Part shown: piece after piece, positions 17,637 through 27,095 of the stretch
Position numbering within the stretch: the first letter of the stretch is position 1
Layout: every line of letters begins with the position of its first letter
DNA from: Thermanaerothrix sp.
GTDB lineage: Bacteria > Synergistota > Synergistia > Synergistales > Synergistaceae
Direction of reading: 5' to 3'
Length of the DNA: 57,792 nt
Assembly: GCA_026417795.1 (NCBI GenBank)
Contig: JAOACP010000011.1
Span: 1 to 57,792, forward strand
Position numbers and translations under genes: made by a program
The notes under the pieces: generated by a model
What the model saw: only the letters and a program-made list of their open reading frames with translations
Told to the model about the DNA's origin: nothing
Database searches by the model: none

Positions 17637-19590
17637 TGTCAACACCTACGATAAGGGGGCGGGGAGGGAGTTCCTCGTCTCCGATGGCCAGGGTAGCTAC
17701 TGTTTCTCTACCGTAATAGGGGCTAACACCAGGCTTGCGCACGGTCTTCTAGTAAAGAAGCTGGACCCCAAGGGCAACCATAAGGTTTTGGTAAGCAAGC
17801 TTGAGGAGACCCTCTTCATCGGAGGGAAGAAGTATCAGCTATCCACCAACCGCTACAAGGATCTCATCTATCCCGACGGCTTCCGCTACCTTCAGGAGTA
17901 TCAGGCATCCCCCATGCCCTCCATGTTATTCGTGATACACAGTGCCTTGTTTAGGAAATCCATATTTATGCCCCAGGGTATGGGGTGCACCATAGTTAAA
18001 TATGAGCTGATTGCCTCGCCCGAGCGAGTTAGACTCGAGGTGCGTCCCCTCGTGTCGCACAGGGACGTGCAGTCCCTCTGTGGATCGCGTTTGGATTTTA
18101 GCTGCAGCGTGTCGGACAATGAGGTTGTCGTAAAGGGAGGGGGCATGACAACCAAAATAGGGGCCACCGATGGCGAATGGATAGAAAAAAACCTGTGGTT
18201 TGATCGGGTGGTCTACGAACAGGAGGAGAATTGCCAGGGGGTGGTATGCGAAGATCTTTGGTCCCCGGGCTTTTTGCAGCTTGACATGCAGGAGGGAGAT
18301 TCTGTTTACGTAATACTGTGCTCTTCCGATGGGGGAGTCTGCAGGTCAAAGGCCGAGATAGCAGCTCTTGAGAAAGAGGCCGTTCAGGGAGCCCATAGGC
18401 TGGTTGCCTCCGTTCCAATGGATCCCAAGACCAGTGCCATAAGGGATCTGGTGATGGCTTCGTCCCATCTGGTGGAGGAGGGTAACGGAAGCAGTCCTTG
18501 CATATATTCCGGTTATCCTTCTATGAAGGTGCTTGCCAGGGAGACATTTGTTTCAATGCCAGGTCTTCTGGTGTCTACGGGAAGGCATGCGGTGGCAGAG
18601 GGGGTTTTGAATCGGTGGCTAACCCTTGCGGAGGCTAATGATTGGGTTGTTCCTTCGGAGGTTGATGGAGAAGAAGCAAAAATTGAGGGCGTTGATTCCG
18701 GCTTGTGGCTTGCGTATGGGGCCCAGAAGCTTTACGAGGCCGTGGACAACCCCGACTCCAAGGAAGACCTTTGGAGGAAGGTCCTTTCTGTAATAGACCG
18801 TTATTCTCGTCCCATGGATGTGCTCCAGCTGAACCTATCCGATGACGGAATGCTGTTTTTAGCCACCGATGACCCATCAAGACATTGGATGAACGGGATT
18901 GTGGATGGCGAGGCGGTAGTAATCAGGAAAGGGTACTTAGTTGAGGTAAACGCCCTTTGGTACAATGCCCTTCGATTCGCGGAGCAGGTTTGCGAACTAA
19001 TCGGGGACGTGGATTTGCGAGATAGATATGCCCGCATGGCGGATATGTGTGCTAAATCCTTTAAGGAGACCTTCTGGAATAAAGAGGGAGGATACCTTTA
19101 CGATTGGGTGGATCCTTCCTGCAAGCTTGATCCATCTATAAGGCCAAACCAGATCCTGGCCATATCGCTTCCCTGTTCACCGTTGGATCCGGTAATGGGA
19201 AGGTCCGTGTTGGATGTTTGTTGGAACGAGCTTTATACCACCTATGGCCTTAGAACCCTTGAACCTAAGCACGATAAGTTCAAGGGTCGTCAAGAGGGTC
19301 GTATGGATCAACGGATTAAGGCTAAATTCAGGGGAATGGCCTGGCCTTGGTTGCTTGGTCACTTCATAACCGCTTATTTAAAATTTAATCCCAACAGGAT
19401 CGACATAGGGTGGATCTTTATGCGCCCCTTCAACTCCCACATGCGGCACGGTTGCCTTGGTGGTATAGCTGAGTTCTTTGACGGGATAATGCCATACAAG
19501 CCTCATGGCGACGTGTTGTATTCTGCAAGCCTTGGGGAAGTCTTGCGGGTTCTTCAGGAGGATTTGTTAAATCCCATGGGGGTTGCCTAA
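17617..19590 (+). CDS. Amylo-alpha-1,6-glucosidase (glycogen debranching enzyme type)
   Basis: Probable cytoplasmic GDE-family glycoside hydrolase. The N-terminal domain begins LGKADVNTYDKGAGREFLVSDGQGSY, typical of the GDE_N beta-sandwich (ending before ~270). The C-terminal (alpha/alpha)6 barrel contains KVLARETFVSMPGLLVSTGR, the GIVDGEAVVIRKGYLVEVNALWYNAL block, RPNQILAISLP, TYGLRTLEP and RGMAWPWLLGHF. Of three near start codons (17608, 17611, 17617) I chose 17617, because the AAGGGGG at 17601-17607 is 9 bases from it. Overlap with whiA suggests the gene ends the long operon. It may mobilise stored glucan into the glycolytic genes that follow. Confidence 0.88.
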   Translation: MYLGKADVNTYDKGAGREFLVSDGQGSYCFSTVIGANTRLAHGLLVKKLDPKGNHKVLVSKLEETLFIGGKKYQLSTNRYKDLIYPDGFRYLQEYQASPMPSMLFVIHSALFRKSIFMPQGMGCTIVKYELIASPERVRLEVRPLVSHRDVQSLCGSRLDFSCSVSDNEVVVKGGGMTTKIGATDGEWIEKNLWFDRVVYEQEENCQGVVCEDLWSPGFLQLDMQEGDSVYVILCSSDGGVCRSKAEIAALEKEAVQGAHRLVASVPMDPKTSAIRDLVMASSHLVEEGNGSSPCIYSGYPSMKVLARETFVSMPGLLVSTGRHAVAEGVLNRWLTLAEANDWVVPSEVDGEEAKIEGVDSGLWLAYGAQKLYEAVDNPDSKEDLWRKVLSVIDRYSRPMDVLQLNLSDDGMLFLATDDPSRHWMNGIVDGEAVVIRKGYLVEVNALWYNALRFAEQVCELIGDVDLRDRYARMADMCAKSFKETFWNKEGGYLYDWVDPSCKLDPSIRPNQILAISLPCSPLDPVMGRSVLDVCWNELYTTYGLRTLEPKHDKFKGRQEGRMDQRIKAKFRGMAWPWLLGHFITAYLKFNPNRIDIGWIFMRPFNSHMRHGCLGGIAEFFDGIMPYKPHGDVLYSASLGEVLRVLQEDLLNPMGVA

Positions 19591-19610
19591 ACAAGCGTTT
19601 AATATAAAAT
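19583..19610 (+). promoter_or_regulatory. Candidate sigma-70 promoter for gap-pgk
   Basis: TTGCCT (19583-19588), a 16-base spacer and TAAAAT (19605-19610), overlapping the stop of the debranching-enzyme gene. Predicted transcription starts near 19616, leaving ~85 bases of leader before gap. The leader region is AT-rich at first and contains no gene. The -35 is only 4/6, so the call is moderate. Confidence 0.45.
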
Positions 19611-19700
19611 ATATGTTTGTTGGCAGGCCTGCAGAGAGGTTATGAGCTTTTGGGTTTGCTTAAAGCTATGGAATATCATGGCAAAAGGGGGATACTTGAG

Positions 19701-20714
19701 ATGGATAAGATCAAGGTGGCTATTAACGGTTTTGGCAGGATAGGGCGTCTTTCGCTCCGGGCCTTTTTCGAGAAGCAGGATAACCGCTTCGAAGTGGTTG
19801 CGGTGAACGACCTCACCCCGCCGGCTTCCCTGGCGTATCTTTTCAAGTACGACTCGGTGTTTCGCCGCTTCCCAGGAAGCGTAGAAGTGGATGGGGATGT
19901 GCTGGTTATAAATGGGCACAGGGTGAAGGCGTTGGCTGAGCCGGATCCTGCCAAGCTGCCTTGGAAGGAAATGGGAGTTGATTTGGTGGTTGAGTCCACT
20001 GGTAGGTTCACCGACGCTGCCAAGGCCAAGGCGCACATTGAAGCCGGCGCCAAGAAGGTGGTCATAACCGCCCCTGCAACCGATGAGGATATCACCATAG
20101 TTATGGGGGTCAACGAGAAGGATTACGATCCCTCCAAGCACCACGTCATCTCCAACGCATCTTGCACCACAAACTGCCTGGCTCCAGTGGCTAAGGTGCT
20201 CCATGAGCGGTTTGGTATAGTAAAGGGACTTATGACCACCGCCCACTCTTACACTAACGACCAGAAGACCTTGGACTTTCCGCACAAGAACCTTTCTAGG
20301 GGAAGGGCTGCGGCGCTTTCTATAATCCCCACCAGCACTGGGGCTGCGAAGGCCATAGGCAAGGTCATGCCGGAGCTCAAGGGGAAGCTCAACGGATTTG
20401 CCCTTAGGGTTCCCACCCCAGATGTGTCCGTGGTGGACTTGGTGGTGGAGTTGTCCAGGAAGGCCTCCGCGGAAGAGATCAACGAGGCGGTCAAGGAGTA
20501 CGCAGAGGGTCCCCTCAAGGGTATCCTGGCCTATGAGCCGGAGGATCTGGTGTCCATGGATTTCGTTCAGGACAGCCATTCCTCTATCTTTGCCCCCAAG
20601 CATACCATGGTGATAGATAACATGGCCAAGGTGCTTTCTTGGTATGACAACGAATGGGGATACAGCTGCAGGGTGGTTGACCTGGTTAACTACATCGTGG
20701 AGAGGGGACTGTAA
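19701..20714 (+). CDS. gap: Glyceraldehyde-3-phosphate dehydrogenase
   Basis: Glycolytic/gluconeogenic tetrameric enzyme that oxidises GAP to 1,3-bisphosphoglycerate. The 337 residues start [19 protein letters not shown] (NAD Rossmann fold), with VNDL at the end of the second strand suggesting NAD preference. Catalytic Cys155 lies in SNASCTTNC, followed by the [10 protein letters not shown] and WYDNEWGYS blocks. ATG 19701 follows AAAAGGGGG by 9 bases; the open frame back to 19617 has no family sequence. The stop is immediately adjacent to the pgk start. Confidence 0.97.
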   Translation: MDKIKVAINGFGRIGRLSLRAFFEKQDNRFEVVAVNDLTPPASLAYLFKYDSVFRRFPGSVEVDGDVLVINGHRVKALAEPDPAKLPWKEMGVDLVVESTGRFTDAAKAKAHIEAGAKKVVITAPATDEDITIVMGVNEKDYDPSKHHVISNASCTTNCLAPVAKVLHERFGIVKGLMTTAHSYTNDQKTLDFPHKNLSRGRAAALSIIPTSTGAAKAIGKVMPELKGKLNGFALRVPTPDVSVVDLVVELSRKASAEEINEAVKEYAEGPLKGILAYEPEDLVSMDFVQDSHSSIFAPKHTMVIDNMAKVLSWYDNEWGYSCRVVDLVNYIVERGL

Positions 20715-21905
20715 ATGCCTAAGATAAGGACCTTTTCCGCTGATCGTGTGAGGGGGAAGAAGGTCTTCCTTCGCGTGGACTTTAACGTCCCGATGAAGGA
20801 TGGCAAGGTTTCAGACGATATCCGTATCAGGGCCCATCTTAAGACCATCCAGGCTCTTAAAGACGCGGGAGCGACGGTCTGCATGGCCTCCCATCTTGGA
20901 AGGCCAAAGGGTAAGAGGAACATGGAGTTTTCCTTGGGGCCCGTGAGGGATGAGTTAGTTAGGCTTACCGGCTGGAGCGTCAAGATGGCGGAGGACTGTG
21001 TAGGGGGGGCGGTGGCAGAGGCGCTAAGCTCCCTCAAGGAGGGGGAAATGCTTCTGCTGGAGAACCTTCGGTTCCACCCAGAGGAGGAGAAGAACGCCCC
21101 GGAGTTTGCTAAGAAGCTTGCGGAGCCCTTCGACGTGTTCGTGATGGATGCTTTCAGCGCCGCCCACCGGGCCCATGCGTCCACAAGGGGTGTTGCGGAT
21201 CACCTTGAGACATACGCTGGGTACTTGATCGAGGAGGAGATAGCGGCCCTCAGCAAGGTGAGGGACAACCCGGATTCCCCCTTTGTGCTCATCTTGGGCG
21301 GGGCAAAGGTATCCGACAAGATAGGTGTAATAGATAACATGCTGGATAAGGTCCAGTCCATCCTCATAGGAGGTGGAATGGCGTTCACGTTCCTCAAGGC
21401 AAAGGGTATTGAGATAGGCAGGTCCTTGTGTGAAGAGGACAAGCTGGACTTTGCTAGGGAAATGATGAACAAGGCCGCCGAAAAGGGGATATCCATGGTG
21501 CTTCCTGTTGATGTGGTTGCAGCTCAGGAGGTAAAGGACGGAGTCCCTTCGATGGTGGTGCCAAGTGATGCCATTCCAGCGGATCATATGGGGTTGGACA
21601 TTGGCCCTGAGAGCGTTAAGAACTTTGCCAAGGTAATAGAGGGGGCTAGAACCATCCTGTGGAACGGTCCCATGGGGGTTTTTGAGATATCCGCCTTTGC
21701 ATCCGGCACCAAGGGTGTAGCTGACGCTATTGCAAAAGCCGTGCAAAACGGGTCCACGTCGGTGGTAGGCGGTGGTGATAGCGCTGCCGCTGTGGCCGCT
21801 TTCGGCATGGAGGATAAGGTAGGGCACGTTTCAACCGGAGGCGGAGCCAGCTTGGAGTTCTTCGAGGGCAAGGTTTTGCCCGGAGTTGAGATCCTGCTGG
21901 ATTAG
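20715..21905 (+). CDS. pgk: Phosphoglycerate kinase
   Basis: Transfers phosphate from 1,3-bisphosphoglycerate to ADP. Family blocks: VFLRVDFNVPM with substrate-binding RVDFN, SHLGRPKGK, LLENLRFHPEEE, DAFSAAHRAHAS, ILGGAKVSDKIGVI, GGGMAFTFLKA, the ATP-site WNGPMGVFE and GGGDSAAA near the C-terminus. The 396 residues are normal length. It abuts the gap stop codon and is followed by an intrinsic terminator. Its last residues (GVEILLD) are the usual PGK end. Confidence 0.97.
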   Translation: MPKIRTFSADRVRGKKVFLRVDFNVPMKDGKVSDDIRIRAHLKTIQALKDAGATVCMASHLGRPKGKRNMEFSLGPVRDELVRLTGWSVKMAEDCVGGAVAEALSSLKEGEMLLLENLRFHPEEEKNAPEFAKKLAEPFDVFVMDAFSAAHRAHASTRGVADHLETYAGYLIEEEIAALSKVRDNPDSPFVLILGGAKVSDKIGVIDNMLDKVQSILIGGGMAFTFLKAKGIEIGRSLCEEDKLDFAREMMNKAAEKGISMVLPVDVVAAQEVKDGVPSMVVPSDAIPADHMGLDIGPESVKNFAKVIEGARTILWNGPMGVFEISAFASGTKGVADAIAKAVQNGSTSVVGGGDSAAAVAAFGMEDKVGHVSTGGGASLEFFEGKVLPGVEILLD

Positions 21906-21920
21906 TTGTTGGCTTGACTT

Positions 21921-21960
21921 GATGATGGCCCGCCGTTTGAGGTGGGCCATCATCATTTTA
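21921..21960 (+). terminator. Intrinsic terminator after pgk
   Basis: Perfect 11-bp stem, GATGATGGCCC (21921-21931) paired with GGGCCATCATC (21944-21954), a 12-base loop, then ATTTTA. The U tract is short, so partial read-through into tpiA is possible. Confidence 0.8.
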
Positions 21961-22014
21961 TGATCACAGCTCTTGGGGCGTATCATAATCTAATCTACGA
22001 AGGGGGATATTTGT

Positions 22015-22833
22015 ATGTTGAGGCCTCACATTGTGGCAGGTAACTGGAAGATGCACAAGGGCATCGAAGAGGCGGAGAGCTTTATAAGGGGGTTAGGGAG
22101 GGCCCTTGAGGAACCCGAGAGGAACAATCTTTTGGAGGAGGATCTATTGGAGGTGTTGATATACCCTACGGCCCTGTGTATTCATAGCTGTCTGATAAGC
22201 CGTTCAACCGAAATGATTAAGGTAGGAGCACAGAACGGCCATTGGGAGGAAAAAGGAGCCTACACCGGTGAAATCAGCATAAGCACCCTTATAAAGGAAG
22301 GCAGCGATTACATTCTTATAGGACATAGCGAAAGGCGGAACCTTTTTGGCGAAACCGATGATCAGGTGGCCAAGAAAGTGGCTTCAGTTGAAACCTTTGG
22401 CGGAAGGGCCATGTTATGTGTTGGGGAGTTGTTGTCCCAAAGGGAGTCTGGGGAGACCTTTATCGTGGTGAGGTCACAGGTTGAACAGGCTCTAAGGGGT
22501 CGATCTAGTGCCTTTGTGGCTCAAAGACTTGCAATAGCCTATGAGCCGGTGTGGGCCATAGGTACCGGTAAAACCGCAAGCGCACAGGATGCTCAGGAGG
22601 TATGCTCCTACATAAGGGAAGTTGTAAGGTCCATAATGCCGGATGCGGCAGATTCTGTGAGGGTTCTCTATGGAGGCAGCGTGAAGGTTGATAACACCTT
22701 TGATATCCTCAAAGAAAGGGACATTGACGGATTGCTTGTTGGCGGTGCATCCCTGGATTTAGAGGGATTTCTTGGCATCATCGACGAGGCCCGTCGTGCC
22801 ATGGCCTCCAAAGAGGTTGGCAAGAGCTCTTAG
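22015..22833 (+). CDS. tpiA: Triose-phosphate isomerase
   Basis: Interconverts DHAP and GAP as a TIM barrel. Catalytic Lys12 (NWKMH), His104 (IGHSERR) and Glu177 (AYEPVWAIGTGKTAS) are all present, as is the phosphate-binding YGGSVK. The 272 residues are slightly long for the family (~250), with an insertion around residues 38-50 (EPERNNLLEEDLLE). The ATG is preceded by GAAGGGGG. It sits downstream of the pgk terminator and ends at a strong hairpin shared with the convergent rsfS unit. Confidence 0.97.
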   Translation: MLRPHIVAGNWKMHKGIEEAESFIRGLGRALEEPERNNLLEEDLLEVLIYPTALCIHSCLISRSTEMIKVGAQNGHWEEKGAYTGEISISTLIKEGSDYILIGHSERRNLFGETDDQVAKKVASVETFGGRAMLCVGELLSQRESGETFIVVRSQVEQALRGRSSAFVAQRLAIAYEPVWAIGTGKTASAQDAQEVCSYIREVVRSIMPDAADSVRVLYGGSVKVDNTFDILKERDIDGLLVGGASLDLEGFLGIIDEARRAMASKEVGKSS

Positions 22834-22873
22834 GCAACATAAGATATATTATAGGACATATTTTCGACCTCAA

Positions 22874-22910
22874 AATGGCGGCTGGCAACTCCCCCAGCCG
22901 CCATTCTTCT
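22874..22910. terminator. Bidirectional terminator between tpiA and rsfS
   Basis: Perfect 12-bp stem AATGGCGGCTGG (22874-22885) / CCAGCCGCCATT (22894-22905) with an 8-base loop. On the plus strand it is followed by CTTCTT; on the minus strand the preceding TTTGAG tract plays the same role. It lies between convergent genes. The remaining ~100 bases to rsfS show nothing I can support. Confidence 0.8.
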
Positions 22911-23007
22911 TGATGCGTCCCAAACTCCTAAATAAAACAGAAACCTAGCTTGCGATCATAACTTCATCCCTAAGACCACTTCTGTGTTGTCTATCGGCAC
23001 CTGTCGC

Positions 23008-23430
23008 TCATTGATCCGGATCCTCAAACCTAAGTACCGGAGAGTCTCCCCATATTCGCTCTATCCTGTAAAACTCCCTTGCATCCTTGGAAAATATGTG
23101 GACCACCACGTCCCCCGCGTCCAAAAGCCGCCAACGCCTGCTCTCCTTGCCCTCTTTTCTTACGGACTCAAAGTGGGCCTCTAAAAATTCCTCTGCCTCT
23201 GTCTCCAATGCGTCCATGTGTATGTCGTTGAGCGCAGTGGCCACCACGAACAGATCAGCCACCCCTAAGGTATCCCTGACATCTATGAAGTCAACATCTC
23301 TGGCATGCTTATCGATAAGTCTTATGCCCAAGGGACGATAGCGCTTAAAAAGGGCCTCCGAATCCTCTGAAGCCGTATTTTCATTAATCGGATTTGCCCC
23401 GTAGCCGGATTGCACTAGTTTGTCTTTCAA
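23008..23430 (-). CDS. rsfS: Ribosomal silencing factor RsfS (Iojap family)
   Basis: Binds ribosomal protein L14 and blocks subunit joining under starvation. The conserved domain covers GIRLIDKHARDVDFIDVRD, ADLFVVATALNDIHMDALE and WRLLDAGDVVVHIFSKDAREFY. I placed the start at TTG 23430 because AGAAGGAGG lies 8 bases upstream. The open frame reaches ATG 23496, but that would add 22 basic, unconserved residues. The resulting 140 residues still carry ~25 more at the N-terminus than a minimal RsfS. It is the last gene of the rplU operon. Confidence 0.92.
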   Translation of the reverse strand: MKDKLVQSGYGANPINENTASEDSEALFKRYRPLGIRLIDKHARDVDFIDVRDTLGVADLFVVATALNDIHMDALETEAEEFLEAHFESVRKEGKESRRWRLLDAGDVVVHIFSKDAREFYRIERIWGDSPVLRFEDPDQ

Positions 23431-23492
23431 AAAAAATCGCCTCCTTCTCGAATATGCTTGGTGTATTAGGGCTAGATCATGCTTAAACATGA

Positions 23493-24860
23493 TCATTGGG
23501 AGTCCAGATATTTCCTTGCTTCGTTAAGGTTTTCCAAAATCTCCTTGTAGTCTCCTCCTAAGACTAGGCTTGCGAACATAGCCTGACGTCCTGAGCGTAC
23601 CATGGAGTCCCTTATCCCGCATAGTTTGGCCATGCTTTTAGCGGCCCGTATGGTGTCTTGGTTTGCTCCATCGGGATAAAGGACCAGGCTCGCCCTATAG
23701 TCAAAGTGTTTAGCGTTGCCTGTGTATATTACTTCTACCCCCATTTTTTGAAATGTCTCAGAGGCGATCTGCCCTAACCCCTTTTTGCCAGTCCCGTTTA
23801 AAATCGCAACGGGTACAGTTATGGATTTGACTAACCCCTTAAAATCGGCGCCTTCCAGCCCCTCATTTACGCTCACTTGGGTTTTTGTCCCTTTATCTTC
23901 GTACACATCCCTGTCTGATGCGGTAGAAATGGGTACCCCATAGGTGGCGCCAACGTCTTGGGAAGCCGTGTTGGGGCTAGATAGCTCCGTAATGCTCATG
24001 GCACATATGCGCCTAAAGCCTTCCATCTCCGGGAGCCAGTAGCTTACTCCCTTTATATAGCTTGGTTTGCCTGGCAACATGGTAAAAAGAACGCTTCCCT
24101 TATCTATCTCGCTTAGGAAGCCACCTAGCTGCAGTGCGGCTGAAAGGGGCATGTCGGTCTTTATGATACTTACGGCCTCTTTCACGAACTGTGGTACCTT
24201 TGTGACCATCTCTGGGCTTTTCAGCTTGTTAAGTACGGCCTTGATGAACTCCTGTTGGCGTTGAACCCTTCCGATGTCACCCATTGCATCGTGACGGAAT
24301 CGCACGAAGTGTAGGGATCTTTCCCCGTCTAAATGTTGGAAACCCCTTTCGAGGTTTATGTTGAGTCCACCCGCCCTATCCACATACCGCATACGCTTTG
24401 GCACGTATACATCTACTCCGCCAATAGAATCAATCATTCTGGCAAAGCTGCCGTAATCCAGCAATACATAATAGTGTATGGGTACCCCTAAATTGGACAT
24501 TATCGTGGATTTGAGCAGATCTACCCCACCAAAGGCATAGGAGTGATTTAGCTTTTGAAATCCGTGGCCCGGAATGTTTACCCTAGTGTCCCGTGGCAGA
24601 GAGATCACCTTAACGGTCTTAGCATCCAGGTCCACGAACGCCAGGGCTATGCTGTCCGTTCGCCTGGAGCCTTCTACGTTATCCTCCCCAAGCAAAAGTA
24701 TGTTCAACGATCCCGTTAACTTCTTGCCCATGTCAATCGAGATGGTATCCTTTATCTTCTCTACCGGTACGGATACCTCAGCGCGGAACCGCACATATGC
24801 TCCGGCCGCAAAAGACGTAAGCACTAAAATGGCAGCTAAGAACACATTCCTCAATCTCAT
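23493..24860 (-). CDS. LytR-CpsA-Psr family protein with LytR_C domain
   Basis: LCP phosphotransferases attach polyprenyl-linked glycans to peptidoglycan or, in diderms, act in related envelope steps. An N-terminal signal anchor (about residues 5-22) is followed by the LCP domain: NILLLGEDNVEGSRRTDSIA, VISLPRDTRVNIPG, LNHSYAFGG, HYYVLLDYGSF, and RFRHDAMGDIGRVQRQQEF with its conserved arginines. A ~100-residue linker leads to a C-terminal LytR_C domain (VAILNGTGKKGLG onward). It lies between nadD and rsfS, a position where LCP genes are also found in Firmicutes. Confidence 0.9.
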   Translation of the reverse strand: MRLRNVFLAAILVLTSFAAGAYVRFRAEVSVPVEKIKDTISIDMGKKLTGSLNILLLGEDNVEGSRRTDSIALAFVDLDAKTVKVISLPRDTRVNIPGHGFQKLNHSYAFGGVDLLKSTIMSNLGVPIHYYVLLDYGSFARMIDSIGGVDVYVPKRMRYVDRAGGLNINLERGFQHLDGERSLHFVRFRHDAMGDIGRVQRQQEFIKAVLNKLKSPEMVTKVPQFVKEAVSIIKTDMPLSAALQLGGFLSEIDKGSVLFTMLPGKPSYIKGVSYWLPEMEGFRRICAMSITELSSPNTASQDVGATYGVPISTASDRDVYEDKGTKTQVSVNEGLEGADFKGLVKSITVPVAILNGTGKKGLGQIASETFQKMGVEVIYTGNAKHFDYRASLVLYPDGANQDTIRAAKSMAKLCGIRDSMVRSGRQAMFASLVLGGDYKEILENLNEARKYLDSQ

Positions 24861-24895
24861 GTCCTATGGAGATCCTGCCTTCCGTAATGGAATGA

Positions 24896-25546
24896 TTAGA
24901 TGTAAAGCCTGTTGGATAATATGTAGTTTATGACGCCGTCAGGCGTGAGATACCTTATGCTCAAGCCCTCCCTGAGCCTTCTTCTTATGTCCGTGCTGGA
25001 TATGGCAAGCAACGGGATCTCCAAAGGCAATATGGACTTCTGGATTTGTTCCGGCAAGTCCAGAAGCTTATTCACATTATACCCCGGTCTGCTCACCGCA
25101 ACCAAAGTGCAAAGCGATGCCAAGACAAAAGGCTCTTTCCATGTCAGAAGTTGAAGCATAGAATCCAAACCGGTTATGAAATAGAAAGAGACATCCTGGG
25201 AATAATAAGTTTTAAGAGCCAAGATGGTGTCAACTGTATGATGGGGACCAGGCGTATCTATCTCTATCCTGGACACCTTGAAGCTGCCATTTCCCGCCAC
25301 CGCCAGGGAAGTCATCTTAAACCTATCCTCCGGTGAAGATATGCGGCTTGCATCCTTGTGAGGTGGGTGCCCGGTGGGAACGAACACCACCTCGCTAAGA
25401 CCTATCCTGGATCGGGCCTCCTCCGCCGCCAATAAATGGCCGTAATGGATGGGATCGAACGTCCCACCCATTACGCCTATTCTAAGTCCTGTCCCTCTTA
25501 CATATTCCGGCCTTGATAGATCCGCATCGTTATCTAACCTGTCCAT
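24896..25546 (-). CDS. nadD: Nicotinate-nucleotide adenylyltransferase
   Basis: Makes deamido-NAD from nicotinate mononucleotide and ATP. Nucleotidyltransferase signatures are GVMGGTFDPIHYGHL near residue 25 and ISSTDIRRRLREG near the C-terminus, with FVPTGHPPHKD between them. Residues 1-20 are a short extension before the first strand. The ATG has GGGAG 8 bases upstream. It lies between obgE and the LCP gene in the standard obgE-nadD-(LCP)-rsfS order. Together with nadE and nadK in this window it covers the late steps of NAD(P) synthesis. Confidence 0.95.
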   Translation of the reverse strand: MDRLDNDADLSRPEYVRGTGLRIGVMGGTFDPIHYGHLLAAEEARSRIGLSEVVFVPTGHPPHKDASRISSPEDRFKMTSLAVAGNGSFKVSRIEIDTPGPHHTVDTILALKTYYSQDVSFYFITGLDSMLQLLTWKEPFVLASLCTLVAVSRPGYNVNKLLDLPEQIQKSILPLEIPLLAISSTDIRRRLREGLSIRYLTPDGVINYILSNRLYI

Positions 25547-25619
25547 GACAGAGCTCCCGTTCTAAGAGATATCATTCAACGGTGATACTTATATCCGCTG
25601 ATTTAGACGCAGCGTCGCC

Positions 25620-27008
25620 TCACTCGACATGATCAGAATTCTCATCAGCAGAGGGTAATACAGCATCTTCATCTTCGTAAGCACTTATGGCATCTAAGTC
25701 GGGGTTGAAGTCGAACTCCATTGAGCCTATCAACACGGTATCTCCCTCCTGGGCCCCTGCATTCAAGAGGAGATCGTCAACCATATAAGAACGCAACAAC
25801 CGGCCAAACCTCACCAGGTTCTCCTCATGGTCGAAATTGTACCGTAAAACCGCATCCTCCAAATGGGGGTGAACTATCCTGTATACTCCCTCAGCTTCCC
25901 TCAGGACTTGAACGCTGCGGCGGCGCATGGTCTTAAAGTCAATTCCCTCCGGACCGGGAAGCACCTCTATGGCAGTTACCTTAGGAGTATGAATCGGCAT
26001 CGGGTTTTCATCGGCGAAACGCAGTATTTCCTCCACCAATCGATCAACGTTCTCCCCAGAGAGGGCGCTTAAGGGGACGAAACGCATCCCCTTCCCCGCA
26101 AAAAACTCCTCCATAAGAGGCAGCAGACGATCTCTGTCTTCCTGTGACAATAGGTCAAGCTTATTGCCCACCACCATGCACGGCTTATCCAGTATGGATC
26201 GGTCAAAGGCCTCCATCTCGGCTCTTATGGTGCTCCAGTCATCGAGAATAGCATCAAAGTTTGCGGATGAGATGTCCAAAACGTGGAGCAGCATCCTGGT
26301 CCTCTGAATATGTCTTAGGAAGGATATCCCTAATCCTCTGTTCTCGTGAGCTCCCTCAATAAGGCCTGGAATGTCTGCCATCACAAGACGATGGCGGTGG
26401 TCTGCCAGCACTCCCAGGTTAGGCGTAAGGGTTGTAAAGGGGTAAGGGGCTATCTTGGGATTGGCCTCGCTAAGACTTTTTAACAGGCTGGACTTGCCCG
26501 CATTTGGAGACCCCACCATTCCAAGGTCTGCTATCATCCTCAGCTCCAGAAGCAGATCCCTGGAATCTCCCGGATAACCCTTTTCTGCGAACCTGGGAGC
26601 CTTTCTCAAGGAACTAGCAAAGGCCCTGTTTCCCCTGCCTCCCCTTCCTCCCCTGGCGGCTAGGAACATGTCCCCATGGGACACCAAATCCGCATATACC
26701 TCCATTGTGGAGGGATCATAAACCAAGGTGCCACAGGGGACCTTGATGAACAGGTCCTCGCCGGACTTGCCGTTTCGGCCACTCCCGCTTCCGGGCTTCC
26801 CGTCCGGAGCCTTGTAGGATCTTTTGTACTCGAAGTCAGCCAGCGTCTGCAGGTTACGATCCGCAACCAACCATATGTTGCCCCCCCTGCCGCCGTTGCC
26901 GCCATCTGGACCACCCTTGGGAACAAACTTTTCCCTTCGGAAGCTGACACAGCCGTTGCCGCCGGTACCGGCTGTGACCCTTATCTTGGCCATGTCGACG
27001 AACTTCAT
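25620..27008 (-). CDS. obgE: GTPase Obg
   Basis: Essential ribosome-assembly and stress GTPase. It has an N-terminal glycine-rich Obg domain (GTGGNGCVSFRREKFVPKGG and onward), a G domain with GSPNAGKSS (G1), PFTTLTPNLG (G2), DIPGLIEGA (G3) and NKLD (G4), and a C-terminal OCT domain (VLREAEGVYRIVHPHLEDAV). The 462 residues end in an acidic tail. The ATG follows GAGGGTG by 7 bases. It is downstream of rpmA, separated by a short hairpin that may dampen expression relative to the ribosomal genes. Confidence 0.97.
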   Translation of the reverse strand: MKFVDMAKIRVTAGTGGNGCVSFRREKFVPKGGPDGGNGGRGGNIWLVADRNLQTLADFEYKRSYKAPDGKPGSGSGRNGKSGEDLFIKVPCGTLVYDPSTMEVYADLVSHGDMFLAARGGRGGRGNRAFASSLRKAPRFAEKGYPGDSRDLLLELRMIADLGMVGSPNAGKSSLLKSLSEANPKIAPYPFTTLTPNLGVLADHRHRLVMADIPGLIEGAHENRGLGISFLRHIQRTRMLLHVLDISSANFDAILDDWSTIRAEMEAFDRSILDKPCMVVGNKLDLLSQEDRDRLLPLMEEFFAGKGMRFVPLSALSGENVDRLVEEILRFADENPMPIHTPKVTAIEVLPGPEGIDFKTMRRRSVQVLREAEGVYRIVHPHLEDAVLRYNFDHEENLVRFGRLLRSYMVDDLLLNAGAQEGDTVLIGSMEFDFNPDLDAISAYEDEDAVLPSADENSDHVE

Positions 27009-27041
27009 TTACCCACACCCTCACATAAGAACATAATTAAA

Positions 27042-27057
27042 GGGGCCGAAAGGCCCC
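27042..27057 (-). terminator. Hairpin between rpmA and obgE (attenuator-like)
   Basis: Read on the minus strand: GGGGCC, TTTC tetraloop, GGCCCC, then TTTAATTATG. It has a perfect 6-bp GC stem with a weak U tract. It lies within the rplU-prp-rpmA-obgE operon, so partial termination or mRNA stabilisation is more likely than a full stop. Confidence 0.5.
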
Positions 27058-27095
27058 ATGAAAAAGTAGATCACAAGATACGGCGAACCCGTTAC

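Noticed and set aside
19599-20603. 334-residue minus-strand open frame opposite gap
   Set aside because: It mirrors gap codon structure, shows no family motif, and gap is certain on the plus strand.
21024-21827. 267-residue minus-strand frame opposite pgk
   Set aside because: Antisense frame from codon bias; rich in His/Tyr/Leu without domain features.
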